Of a stretch of DNA of 64,000 bases, positions 55,302 to 62,973 are shown in pieces; the first letter of the stretch is position 1, and each line of letters starts with the position of its first letter. This DNA comes from Hyphomicrobiales bacterium (GTDB taxonomy: Bacteria; Pseudomonadota; Alphaproteobacteria; Rhizobiales; Rhizobiaceae). The stretch is taken from positions 124,001 to 188,000 of the forward strand of contig UCHD01000009.1 of the NCBI GenBank assembly GCA_900472175.1, given 5' to 3'. The translations under genes were made by a program, and so were the position numbers. The notes beneath the pieces were generated by a model that saw only the letters and a program-made list of their open reading frames with translations, did no database searches and was not told the origin of the DNA.

Positions 55302-56519
55302 TCACAGTGCTCCATTCTTCGGTGGCGCCACGCCGTTCAAATGATAATTGCCGACGACATGGGCCTTCCAGCGCACCGGATCGTGCAGCGTATGGGTGCG
55401 GGCATTGCGCCAGTGGCGGTCGAGATTGAGGCCAATGCGGGTGGCCGAGGTGCCCGCGAGTTCAAACAGGGTGGTGGAGGCGGCAAGCGCCACTTCGGTC
55501 GTCAGTACCTTTGCGGCGGCGACCGAGAGAGTGGCGTCGACAACATTGGCCCCGGTCGCGTCCATCTGGGCAACATCGACCTTGCGGCCGGCCCGTTCGA
55601 TCAGGGCCGCAGCCGCCTCTATCTTGATGGCGATCTCGCCGATCCGGGCGATGGTCAGCGGGTCGTCTGCGGCGCGGTCGACGCCTGAATCCTTCCACGG
55701 GCGGCTCTGGGTGCGGACGAAATCCAGCGTCTCGGCAAAGGCGGCACGGGCGATACCGAGATCGACACCGGCATGGATGATCTGGCCGACCGAACCGATG
55801 GTGGTCGGCCGCTCAAAGCCTTTGTGATGGAAGACGATGGCATCGGCATTGACATAGACATTGTTGAAGATGGTGGTGCCGCTGCCGGTGGTGCGCTGGC
55901 CAAAGCCATCCCAGTCATCGATGATCTCGATACCCTCAGTGCCCTTGGCGACGAAGGACATGGTCAGCCGATCCTCGGGATCGAGCGCGAACACGGTGAT
56001 CCAGTCGGCGAAGAGGACACCGGTCGAATAGAATTTCCGGCCGTTGACCCGGTAGCCCGGTCCTTCCGGCGTGATGCGGGTATTGTAATCGGCCACCGTC
56101 TTGGTGCCGCGTTCGGAAAGCGCGTTGCCGAAACGGTCGCCCGCCAGTGCGCGGCCGAAGAAATAGCGCTTCTGTTCCTCGCTACCGTCTACCCGCAAGG
56201 CTTCCAGAATGTAGAAATGGTTTTGTGGAATCTGGCCGATCGACGCATCCGCCTCCGACAGGATCGCGGTCACTTCCGCAAGCACCGCATTGGACACATC
56301 CAGCCCGCCATATTCGGCGGGAACGGTAATCGCCAGAAGCCCGGACTCGGCGATCGCCTCGAGTTCGTCATAGGGCAGGGTGCGGTTGGCATCGCGATCG
56401 GCGGCTCGGGTGGCGAAATCGGCGGCCAGTGCCCGGGCAGTTTCGATGGCTTCGAAATCGCTGCGGAGGCGACCGGCCGTTTGTTTGACGATTGGCTGAT
56501 ACTGCAGGATGGTTTCCAT
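55302..56519 (-). CDS. SfnB/DszC-type flavin oxidoreductase (acyl-CoA dehydrogenase fold), copy 2
   Basis: A 405-residue relative of copy 1 with LPYDELEAIAESGLLAITVP and PAEYGGLDV in the helical domain, GYRVNGRKFYSTGVLFADWI in the beta domain and HWRNARTHTLHDPVRWK at the C-terminus. The SfnB family acts in sulfur acquisition from sulfones and related compounds. The start METILQYQP is chosen because GGAG lies 6 bp upstream; an ATG 12 bp earlier overlaps that site. A TCTATAGA element lies about 67 bp upstream. Confidence 0.86.
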   Translation of the reverse strand: METILQYQPIVKQTAGRLRSDFEAIETARALAADFATRAADRDANRTLPYDELEAIAESGLLAITVPAEYGGLDVSNAVLAEVTAILSEADASIGQIPQNHFYILEALRVDGSEEQKRYFFGRALAGDRFGNALSERGTKTVADYNTRITPEGPGYRVNGRKFYSTGVLFADWITVFALDPEDRLTMSFVAKGTEGIEIIDDWDGFGQRTTGSGTTIFNNVYVNADAIVFHHKGFERPTTIGSVGQIIHAGVDLGIARAAFAETLDFVRTQSRPWKDSGVDRAADDPLTIARIGEIAIKIEAAAALIERAGRKVDVAQMDATGANVVDATLSVAAAKVLTTEVALAASTTLFELAGTSATRIGLNLDRHWRNARTHTLHDPVRWKAHVVGNYHLNGVAPPKNGAL

Positions 56520-56585
56520 CGCACGCTCCATTTTTTGTACGGACCATGGGTGGAAGAAGTCGGGCGGAAAGATAAGATTATAATT

Positions 56586-56593
56586 TCTATAGA
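56586..56593. promoter_or_regulatory. CTATAGA element before SfnB-type copy 2
   Basis: TCTATAGA, identical to the element at 49765, in AT-rich sequence about 67 bp upstream of the minus-strand start. An AAGAAAAG/CTTTTCTT inverted repeat lies just upstream at 56605-56621, at the end of the preceding gene. Confidence 0.5.
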
Positions 56594-56619
56594 TCGAGTG
56601 GACTAAGAAAAGTCTTTTC

Positions 56620-58104
56620 TTAAAGTGGGTTTTGCGCCGTCTTTGGCATTTGTGACCGCAAGCATTCGGCGATCCGGGTTGCAACGAACACGGCATGGTC
56701 GGTTACCTGCGGCAGGCCCATCAACTCGCCGAACGTGCCGCGTGCCAGCGGTCCGGCGATCAGCAGGGATGGTGTCACGCCCGCCACCGGCCCGATGGCT
56801 TCCGAGTTTCGGGTGCAGGACAGCCCAAGGCCGGTCGGATCGAGTTCCAGATAACCGTTGTGCGAGAGTTCGGCGAGGAAAGGCTGGCTCGCGAGGATGC
56901 CGCCATGGCCGGGACCGGTGGTGACGACGACGGCGTCATAGCTTTTCTCGACGGTGCCGGGACACCGCCGCAGGCGTAGCGCGCAGTGGATCGCACCCGC
57001 CTCGACATGAGTTGCCGCAATCGACCCGGCGAGGATTTCAAGGCGCCCTTCGGCAATCGCCGCATCAAGGGCAGCTTCCACCTGCGGCGCGACGCGGAAA
57101 CGGTGTACATCCCAGAATGGACGCAGATGCCGGACGATGCGCTGCCGTTCCTGCAGCGGCAGAACCTGCCACAGCGCCTGTCCCTGCGCCCGGACCTGAT
57201 CGATGACGCCGTGCCAGGTCCGGCCATCCAGAGCCGCTTGCCGGATAGTGTGGCGGATGTTTCTGAGCAATGTCCGTGCCGTGAAGGCCGGTTCCGTCAG
57301 GAAGTCGCCGGCGGGGTCCTGCGCCACCGGCGCATGGCCACGCGAGCGCAGTCCACGCCGTGAAACTGCGGTGATCGGGCCAGTGTGGCCTTTGAGGGCG
57401 AGGGCCGCGATCACATCGGCGGAGGTGAGGCCATTGCCGACGACAAGCACCCGGTCCGAGGGGCGTATGGCTGCGAGCGCACCGGCTTTGGTTGGGTCGG
57501 GCACGAACCGGGGATGATCTTTCAGCACGGCTTGAAGCTGGCCTGGAGCAACCGGCGGCGGGTGGCTGGTGGCAATGACGACGATGTCAGCCTTGGTCTG
57601 TGCGCCATCGTCGTCGTTGATCGACCAGTGCGCCCCATCGCGCAGGACATGGGCGACGGTGCTGCGCCGATGCTGAACGGCGCCGCTGGCGACGAGTGGC
57701 TGCAGCATGGCATTGACATAATCGCCAAACACGCTGCGGCGTGGAAACAGCGCGCCGTCAGGCCGCAGGGCCTCGTCATCGCCGGCCGTCGCAGAATGTG
57801 CCGTGATCCAGCGTAGAAAATGATCCGGTTCGTCGGTCAGCAGGCTCATGCGCGCGGCCGGAACGTTGATGCGGTGGGCGTGTTCGGCCGTGTCGTAGGC
57901 GAGGCCTTTGCCAAGGCACTCGCGCGGCTCGAAGACGATGATTTCCGGTGCCGGAATCTGGTTCGCCAGTGCAAGATGAAAGGCTGTCGCTGCGCCCGAG
58001 ACACCGCCGCCGATAATGGCAACCACCGGCCGTTGCGAGGCCTTCGGCGCTCCGCTTGAGGCGGCACCGGACAAGGTCATCGGGTTGACGATCAACTGGT
58101 TCAT
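56620..58104 (-). CDS. FAD/NAD(P)-binding oxidoreductase
   Basis: A 494-residue two-dinucleotide-domain flavoprotein. The first Rossmann loop is VVAIIGGGVSGAATAFHLAL (about residues 27-46) and the second VLVVGNGLTSADVIAAL (about 218). It resembles uncharacterised FAD/NAD(P)-binding proteins (NAD_binding_9 type) that are often found with ABC transporters. It is the first gene of a minus-strand pair with SfnB copy 2 and has the cluster's CTATAGA-type element 28 bp before its ATG. It could supply reduced flavin or electrons or oxidise an intermediate; neither is shown. Confidence 0.8.
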   Translation of the reverse strand: MNQLIVNPMTLSGAASSGAPKASQRPVVAIIGGGVSGAATAFHLALANQIPAPEIIVFEPRECLGKGLAYDTAEHAHRINVPAARMSLLTDEPDHFLRWITAHSATAGDDEALRPDGALFPRRSVFGDYVNAMLQPLVASGAVQHRRSTVAHVLRDGAHWSINDDDGAQTKADIVVIATSHPPPVAPGQLQAVLKDHPRFVPDPTKAGALAAIRPSDRVLVVGNGLTSADVIAALALKGHTGPITAVSRRGLRSRGHAPVAQDPAGDFLTEPAFTARTLLRNIRHTIRQAALDGRTWHGVIDQVRAQGQALWQVLPLQERQRIVRHLRPFWDVHRFRVAPQVEAALDAAIAEGRLEILAGSIAATHVEAGAIHCALRLRRCPGTVEKSYDAVVVTTGPGHGGILASQPFLAELSHNGYLELDPTGLGLSCTRNSEAIGPVAGVTPSLLIAGPLARGTFGELMGLPQVTDHAVFVATRIAECLRSQMPKTAQNPL

Positions 58105-58127
58105 GACACCTCACCGCCGGGCCGCTT

Positions 58128-58139
58128 GATAGTCTATAG
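58128..58139. promoter_or_regulatory. ATAG-T-CTAT element before the FAD/NAD(P) oxidoreductase gene
   Basis: GATAGTCTATAG; on the minus strand CTATAGACTATC, with TATAGA 28 bp upstream of the start codon. It is the same arrangement as at 52434. Confidence 0.5.
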
Positions 58140-58211
58140 TTTTTATCAATATTACCCGGCGGTCAAGTCTTTAGCGTGTTGACGGACCACGCCAGAGGCT
58201 GGAGGCCGGCT

Positions 58212-58424
58212 TCAGGATGTCTCGTCCAGGGCCAGAAGGACGCGCGTCAACAGTTCTTCCTCATCGCGAACGCCGTGGCGATACAACGTCAGTACTAAGG
58301 CCGCCACCGGGTCGTTGGCATCGCTATCGGGAGCGATGTTGCGGGCGGTCTTCGCTCTGTCGAAGACACGCTGGCAAAGCTCCACATGGTTGGGGAGCAT
58401 CGGCTCGTTGCGCCATTTCGTCAT
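58212..58424 (-). CDS. Small hypothetical protein
   Basis: A 70-residue soluble protein (MTKWRNEPMLPNHVELCQRV...). The start is chosen at MTKWRN because AGGAGA sits just upstream; the frame extends 16 codons more. Rich in Arg, Glu and Leu, with the tail RHGVRDEEELLTRVLLALDE. It lacks any recognised domain. It looks like a conserved small rhizobial protein; function unknown. Confidence 0.6.
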   Translation of the reverse strand: MTKWRNEPMLPNHVELCQRVFDRAKTARNIAPDSDANDPVAALVLTLYRHGVRDEEELLTRVLLALDETS

Positions 58425-58551
58425 GTTTCGTCTCCTGTTGCCGGCGGGCATGCCGGGGCTGGATTCCAACAAGGAATGCGCCGTTCAGAGATGCGGGCAT
58501 TCCTTGATCGATACGAGTGACGATGGATTGTGGCGGTTTTTTATCGCGGGA

Positions 58552-58689
58552 TCAGACCGGTGCGGCGGCTGCGGCCGGATCCATCATCGGAACTGCGGCG
58601 TTCAGATCGTTGTCGGCATATTTGATGGCAAGAATGCTCAAAATCGACCCGACGATCACGAAGACAACGGCGCGCATGGTCATTTGCAT
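58552..58689 (-). CDS. Tiny single-helix membrane protein (45 residues)
   Basis: A 45-residue frame starting MQMTMRAVVFVIVGSILSIL and ending AAAAAPV before TGA. One hydrophobic helix (residues 6-24) is followed by a short polar segment with KYADNDLNAA. AGGAAAAGAAACA precedes the first ATG; ATGs two and four codons later are alternatives. The combination of helix, ribosome site and rhizobial-type composition supports a real gene, though it is very short. Confidence 0.55.
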   Translation of the reverse strand: MQMTMRAVVFVIVGSILSILAIKYADNDLNAAVPMMDPAAAAAPV

Positions 58690-58889
58690 TGTTTCTTTTC
58701 CTGTTTAAGCATGTTTGCAAACGTCTGGGGCACGGGTTTGTTCCGAAGACAGGCGCTGGAGACATGCTGCTGGAACCACCAGGAGCGGCAAGGCGCCTTA
58801 CCTCTATATGGTATTGGTTGGGCGCTTGCTGGCGGCTTATTATGCAAATACATCATATTGGCGGGATGAAGAGCAGCCGGGGGTAGTGC

Positions 58890-60620
58890 GTGCATCAGGA
58901 TATGGCATTGGTAGCGACGGTCGCGATCAGCTTCGTGCTGGCAGCCGGCTGTGGTTATTTCGCGGACCGGCTTCGGCTGCCACCACTGGTCGGATATCTG
59001 GTTGCCGGTATTCTGATGGGACCTTTTACACCCGGGTTTACAGCAGATACCGCGTTGGCCAGCCAACTCGCCGAGATTGGCGTCATTCTGCTGATGTTCG
59101 GCGTCGGCCTGCATTTCTCCGCCGCTGATCTTATCGCCGTTCGCGGTGTGGCCATCCCGGGTGCCATCGGCCAGATCATACTGGCAACGCTTCTGGGGAT
59201 CGGCCTCAGTACATTGTGGGGCTGGAACCTCGGCGCCGGACTGGTTTTCGGCCTGAGCATCTCGGTTGCCAGTACTGTCGTTCTGCTCAAGGCGCTGGAG
59301 GAGCGAAATCTGGTCAACTCGCCGAATGGCCGGGTGGCCATCGGGTGGCTGATCGTCGAGGACCTGGCAATGGTGCTGGCGCTCGTTCTGCTGCCGATCG
59401 TCGCCGAGGTTCTGGGCGCTCAAGGTGCCGCGGCGCACGGAGCAGAAGCGAGCTCTACGCCGGTTGCGCTGACGATCGTGCTGACCCTGGTCAAGCTTGG
59501 TGCATTCGCTGTTCTTGCCATTGTTCTTGGGCCACGAATCGTTCCCTGGCTTCTGACGCTGGTTGCCCGCACCGGATCGCGCGAACTGTTCACGCTGACG
59601 GTTCTAGCCATTGCGCTTGGCATCGCCTTCGGTTCGGCCACGCTTTTCGGTGTTTCGTTTGCACTCGGCGCGTTCTTCGCCGGCGTGGTCATGAGCGAAT
59701 CGCATCTCAGCCACAGGGCGGCGGCCGATTCTCTGCCGTTGCAGAATGCCTTTTCGGTGCTGTTCTTCGTGTCCGTCGGTATGCTGTTCAGCCCGATGAT
59801 CCTCATCAATCAGCCGCTTGCAGTCCTCGCCATTGTGGCGTTGATCACGCTTGGAAAATCGCTGATTGCTGCCGGATTCGTGCTGTTGCTGCGCTATCCC
59901 CTGTCGATGGCGTTGACCGTGGCGGCGAGCCTGGCGCAAATCGGTGAATTTTCCTTCATCGTCGCCGGTCTCGGCGTCTCCCTGGGCCTGATGTCACAGG
60001 AGGGATATGACCTCATCCTGGCAGGCGCCATCCTGTCGATTACCCTCAACCCGCTGATTTTCTGGGCTGCGGCAAAGCTGAACACAGCGCTCAGTAGCAC
60101 TGCGCCAAACTATGGTGCGCGAAAACTTGCAGTGTTGAGCCGGGAGCTCGACGTCATCAAGGCGCGGGTCGAAGAAAAGGAAAGCCAGCAGCAACTGAAG
60201 AAACAGCAGCTGGTCCACACTTTTCCGCTGTTTTCCGAAGTCAATGAGCACGCGCTAGAGGAGCTTCTCCTCCTGTTCCGTCCGGCCTCGGCCTCACCGG
60301 GCGACAAGGTCATCCGGGTTGGGGAGCGTGGCGATGCGATGTATTTCATCTCGTCCGGTGCCGCCGAAGTCCGCCTGCCCGGCAATGCCATCATGCTGGA
60401 GGCCGGCGCGTTTTTTGGTGAGATGGCGCTGCTCAGCGGCGGGCTGCGCACCGCCGATGTGATTGCGGTAGATTTCTGCCAGTTCCTGAGGCTCGACCGG
60501 CGCGATTTCAACATCTTCATGGCGCGGCATCCCCGCCTGCGTGCCGCCGTCAGCGACATGGCCCGGGAGCGCAACAAGATGAATGTGCCCGGCGGTCTCA
60601 GGGGCGGCGCCGCGGATTGA
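58890..60620 (+). CDS. KefB-type cation:proton antiporter with cyclic-nucleotide-binding-type domain
   Basis: A 576-residue CPA2-family monovalent cation/proton antiporter. About 12-13 helices cover residues 5-390, including LPPLVGYLVAGILMGPFTPG and SFALGAFFAGVVMSES. Instead of the usual RCK/TrkA-N domain, a coiled linker (EEKESQQQLKKQQL) leads to a cNMP-binding-like domain (about 445-570) with GDKVIRVGERGDAMYFISSG and GAFFGEMALLSGG. Gating by a nucleotide is therefore likely but unproven. GTG is taken as start because GGGGG lies upstream; an in-frame ATG four codons later is also possible. Confidence 0.85.
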   Translation: MHQDMALVATVAISFVLAAGCGYFADRLRLPPLVGYLVAGILMGPFTPGFTADTALASQLAEIGVILLMFGVGLHFSAADLIAVRGVAIPGAIGQIILATLLGIGLSTLWGWNLGAGLVFGLSISVASTVVLLKALEERNLVNSPNGRVAIGWLIVEDLAMVLALVLLPIVAEVLGAQGAAAHGAEASSTPVALTIVLTLVKLGAFAVLAIVLGPRIVPWLLTLVARTGSRELFTLTVLAIALGIAFGSATLFGVSFALGAFFAGVVMSESHLSHRAAADSLPLQNAFSVLFFVSVGMLFSPMILINQPLAVLAIVALITLGKSLIAAGFVLLLRYPLSMALTVAASLAQIGEFSFIVAGLGVSLGLMSQEGYDLILAGAILSITLNPLIFWAAAKLNTALSSTAPNYGARKLAVLSRELDVIKARVEEKESQQQLKKQQLVHTFPLFSEVNEHALEELLLLFRPASASPGDKVIRVGERGDAMYFISSGAAEVRLPGNAIMLEAGAFFGEMALLSGGLRTADVIAVDFCQFLRLDRRDFNIFMARHPRLRAAVSDMARERNKMNVPGGLRGGAAD

Positions 60621-60772
60621 TCGTTCCTGAATACGGGATGAGTGTCAGCCGGCCTCCCGGTTTTATCTCTCGCAGCCGCGCAATTTTCGGATGAAAAAGC
60701 CGGAAGATTGGCAAGAAGCGGTGGCGAAAATTGATGTAGACTATGGCGGTCACACCCATCCCGGAGACCGCC

Positions 60773-62056
60773 ATGACCGCTCCACACCCCTCCAAGACCC
60801 ATATCGGCAATCATAAACTGCATCCTGAAACGCTGATGCTGAACTACGGTTACGATCCGGAACTCTCCGAAGGCGCGGTCAAGCCGCCGGTGTTTCTGAC
60901 GTCTACATTCGTGTTCAAGTCGGCCGAGGAAGGACGCGATTTCTTCGATTTCGTTTCCGGCCGCCGCGAGCCGCCAGCAGGGACCGGAGCAGGGCTGGTC
61001 TATTCCCGTTTCAATCACCCCAACAGCGAAATCGTCGAGGATCGCCTCGCTGTCTACGAGCGCACGGAAAGCTGCGCGCTGTTTTCTTCCGGCATGTCGG
61101 CGATTGCAACGACGCTCCTGGCGTTCGTCCGGCCGGGCGATGCCATCCTTCATTCGCAGCCGCTTTATGGCGGTACCGAAACGCTGTTGGCAAAGACCTT
61201 TCTCAACATGGGTGTCGCTGCTGTCGGCTTTGCCGATGGTGTCAACGAGGCGTCCGTGCAATCGGCGGCTGAAGAGGCGATGGCGAAAGGCCGGGTCTCG
61301 GTGATCCTGATCGAAACGCCGGCCAACCCCACCAACAGCCTCGTCGACGTCGCGATGATCCGCAAGATCGCCGATGCGATCGGCCGGAAACAGGGCCACA
61401 CGCCGATCATTGCCTGCGACAATACCCTGCTTGGCCCGGTCTTCCAGCGGCCGATCGAGCATGGCGCCGATATCTCGCTCTATTCGCTGACCAAGTATGT
61501 CGGCGGCCATTCAGACCTGATTGCCGGGGCGGCTCTCGGCGCAAAAGCGGTGATGAAACAGGTCAAGGCGCTGCGCGGCGCCATCGGCACGCAGCTCGAT
61601 CCGCATTCCTGCTGGATGCTTGGCCGGTCTCTCGAGACATTGTCGATCCGCATGGAGAAGGCCAACAACAACGCGCTCGAAATCGCCAATTTTCTGAAGG
61701 ATCATCCGAAGGTCGCGGGCATTCACTATCTACCGTATCATGACCCGGCATCCGCCCTTGGGAAAACATTCGCGGCACAATGCAGCGGGGCGGGATCGAC
61801 CTTTTCCTTCGATATCCGCGGTGGTCAGCCGGCGTCCTTCAGGTTTCTCAATGCGCTGCAGATCTTCAAGCTGGCGGTCAGTCTTGGCGGCACGGAATCG
61901 CTGGCCAGCCATCCGGCAAGCATGACCCATTCCGGCGTGCCACTGGAGGTTCGCCAACGGATCGGGGTGCTTGAATCCACCATCCGCCTGTCGATCGGCA
62001 TCGAACATCCGGATGACCTGATCGCCGACCTGACAATGGCGCTGGATGCCGCCTGA
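60773..62056 (+). CDS. Cystathionine gamma-synthase family PLP enzyme
   Basis: A Cys/Met metabolism PLP enzyme of 427 residues. The PLP lysine is in [11 protein letters not shown] (Lys241); [21 protein letters not shown] and [13 protein letters not shown] are family segments. Members include cystathionine synthases and lyases, O-acetylhomoserine sulfhydrylase and methionine gamma-lyase, and the sequence alone does not decide among them. It starts at MTAPHPS with GGAG upstream. Location between the organosulfur cluster and a sulfatase gene fits sulfur metabolism. Confidence 0.86.
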   Translation: MTAPHPSKTHIGNHKLHPETLMLNYGYDPELSEGAVKPPVFLTSTFVFKSAEEGRDFFDFVSGRREPPAGTGAGLVYSRFNHPNSEIVEDRLAVYERTESCALFSSGMSAIATTLLAFVRPGDAILHSQPLYGGTETLLAKTFLNMGVAAVGFADGVNEASVQSAAEEAMAKGRVSVILIETPANPTNSLVDVAMIRKIADAIGRKQGHTPIIACDNTLLGPVFQRPIEHGADISLYSLTKYVGGHSDLIAGAALGAKAVMKQVKALRGAIGTQLDPHSCWMLGRSLETLSIRMEKANNNALEIANFLKDHPKVAGIHYLPYHDPASALGKTFAAQCSGAGSTFSFDIRGGQPASFRFLNALQIFKLAVSLGGTESLASHPASMTHSGVPLEVRQRIGVLESTIRLSIGIEHPDDLIADLTMALDAA

Positions 62057-62399
62057 CATATCCGGCGACGATTTTTTCTTATTTTTCGCTTTGTCTTGAA
62101 ACGGTTACATTCCGTTGCCATATTACGCTCATGGAATTCGTTTCCAGCGGTTGACCACGGATGTACTGGCAACTGTTGTCGAGACGGGTCGGAGAGGTCG
62201 GGTGTTCACCCGGCCTTTTTCTTTGCCGGTATCCCGGCGGTTTTTCTGCCACGCGGCTTTCTCTTCAAATTGTGTTTACGCTGTCGTTCGTTATCTCGCC
62301 TTTCGCAGGGATGGCCCTACTTGTCATTGCAGATGATTTAGACGAACATTTGCCATGGCCATCCGGCCTTCCGGCCACTTCCCTCGACAGGAGAAAACC
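62057..62399. other. 343-bp intergenic region
   Basis: Contains the terminator at 62195. Frames such as 62096-62341 (Cys-rich) lack a ribosome site and are not believed. A promoter for the small lipoprotein gene should lie in the last 150 bp; no specific box was recognised. Confidence 0.4.
62195..62224 (+). terminator. Rho-independent terminator downstream of the PLP enzyme gene
   Basis: GGTCGGGTG, loop TT, CACCCGGCC (one wobble pair), then TTTTTCTTT. It lies about 140 bp after the stop. Confidence 0.75.
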
Positions 62400-62564
62400 A
62401 TGCCCCTTAAATCTCTGATGGCCGTTGCGGCGCTGGCGCTTCTGGCGCTTTCGGGATGCGCAAGCACCGGCGCAAACAACACGACCTATGCGCAATACCA
62501 GGGCTACGGCCCGGTGCCGGACCTCGGCCCTTCGGACGCGGGGGGCGTACGCATCGGCTACTGA
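62400..62564 (+). CDS. Very small lipoprotein (54 residues)
   Basis: Starts MPLKSLMAVAALALLALSGC, a lipoprotein signal with the lipid cysteine at residue 20 (LSGC lipobox). The mature part is only about 35 residues, with TYAQYQGYGPVPDLGP and no domain. CAGGAG precedes the ATG. Similar short entericidin-like or envelope lipoproteins are common, and function is unknown. A hairpin follows 20 bp after the stop. Confidence 0.65.
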   Translation: MPLKSLMAVAALALLALSGCASTGANNTTYAQYQGYGPVPDLGPSDAGGVRIGY

Positions 62565-62583
62565 CGTTCGTTGAACGAACCCC

Positions 62584-62613
62584 TTGCAGGGGGATGCTGG
62601 CATGCCCCTGCAA
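62584..62613 (+). other. Hairpin after the small lipoprotein gene
   Basis: TTGCAGGGG and CCCCTGCAA form a perfect 9-bp stem with a 12-base loop. No U-run follows, so it may be a weak terminator or an mRNA end structure. Confidence 0.45.
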
Positions 62614-62810
62614 CTACACTTGCTTACTGATGCCGGTACGGCGGCATCCAGCTGGTTGTCTTGATTTCCCAGATATTTCGCGTTGATCCAAGTTTGGCGG
62701 CCACTCCACGGGGCTACAGGCCGACCTAAACCTGCCTGCTTTTTCCGTGTGATCACAGCAGAACCGGCCGCTGCATTGATCGGCCAAAAACAGGGGCGAG
62801 GCCTTTTTTC

Positions 62811-62838
62811 ATCGGATCGTTCCGATTGTTACAGTAAC
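62811..62838. promoter_or_regulatory. Paired palindromes upstream of the sulfatase gene
   Basis: ATCGGA-N4-TCCGAT at 62811-62826 and GTTAC-A-GTAAC at 62828-62838 lie back to back about 140 bp before the sulfatase ATG. They look like two operator sites for different regulators, or one extended site. The proteins that bind are unknown. Confidence 0.35.
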
Positions 62839-62973
62839 GTACTTCCTCCGGCGAATTTTCCGATCAGAGTTGCAGGGTCGAAAAAGCGACCTGCCAGGAC
62901 AGCCCAGCTGTCCCGCAAAGAGGAGATCCGTAATGTCCGGAAACTTTCACACCCGGCACGATGGGAGACCGTC

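Larger units (their letters stand above)
62565..62973. other. 409-bp intergenic region before the sulfatase gene
   Basis: No gene was recognised. Holds a hairpin (62584-62613) and two adjacent palindromes (62811-62838) that are the obvious candidates for sulfatase control. Confidence 0.4.

Noticed and set aside
55034-55344. Short frames overlapping the SfnB terminator (94 codons minus, 77 codons plus)
   Set aside because: They read through a strong bidirectional terminator and lack ribosome sites.
60621-60772. SAM-type riboswitch before the cystathionine-synthase-family gene
   Set aside because: Such switches are common before rhizobial methionine genes, but no SAM-II-like pseudoknot sequence could be found in this 152-bp gap.
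62096-62341. Cys-rich 81-codon frame after the PLP enzyme gene
   Set aside because: It crosses the terminator hairpin at 62195 and has no ribosome site.
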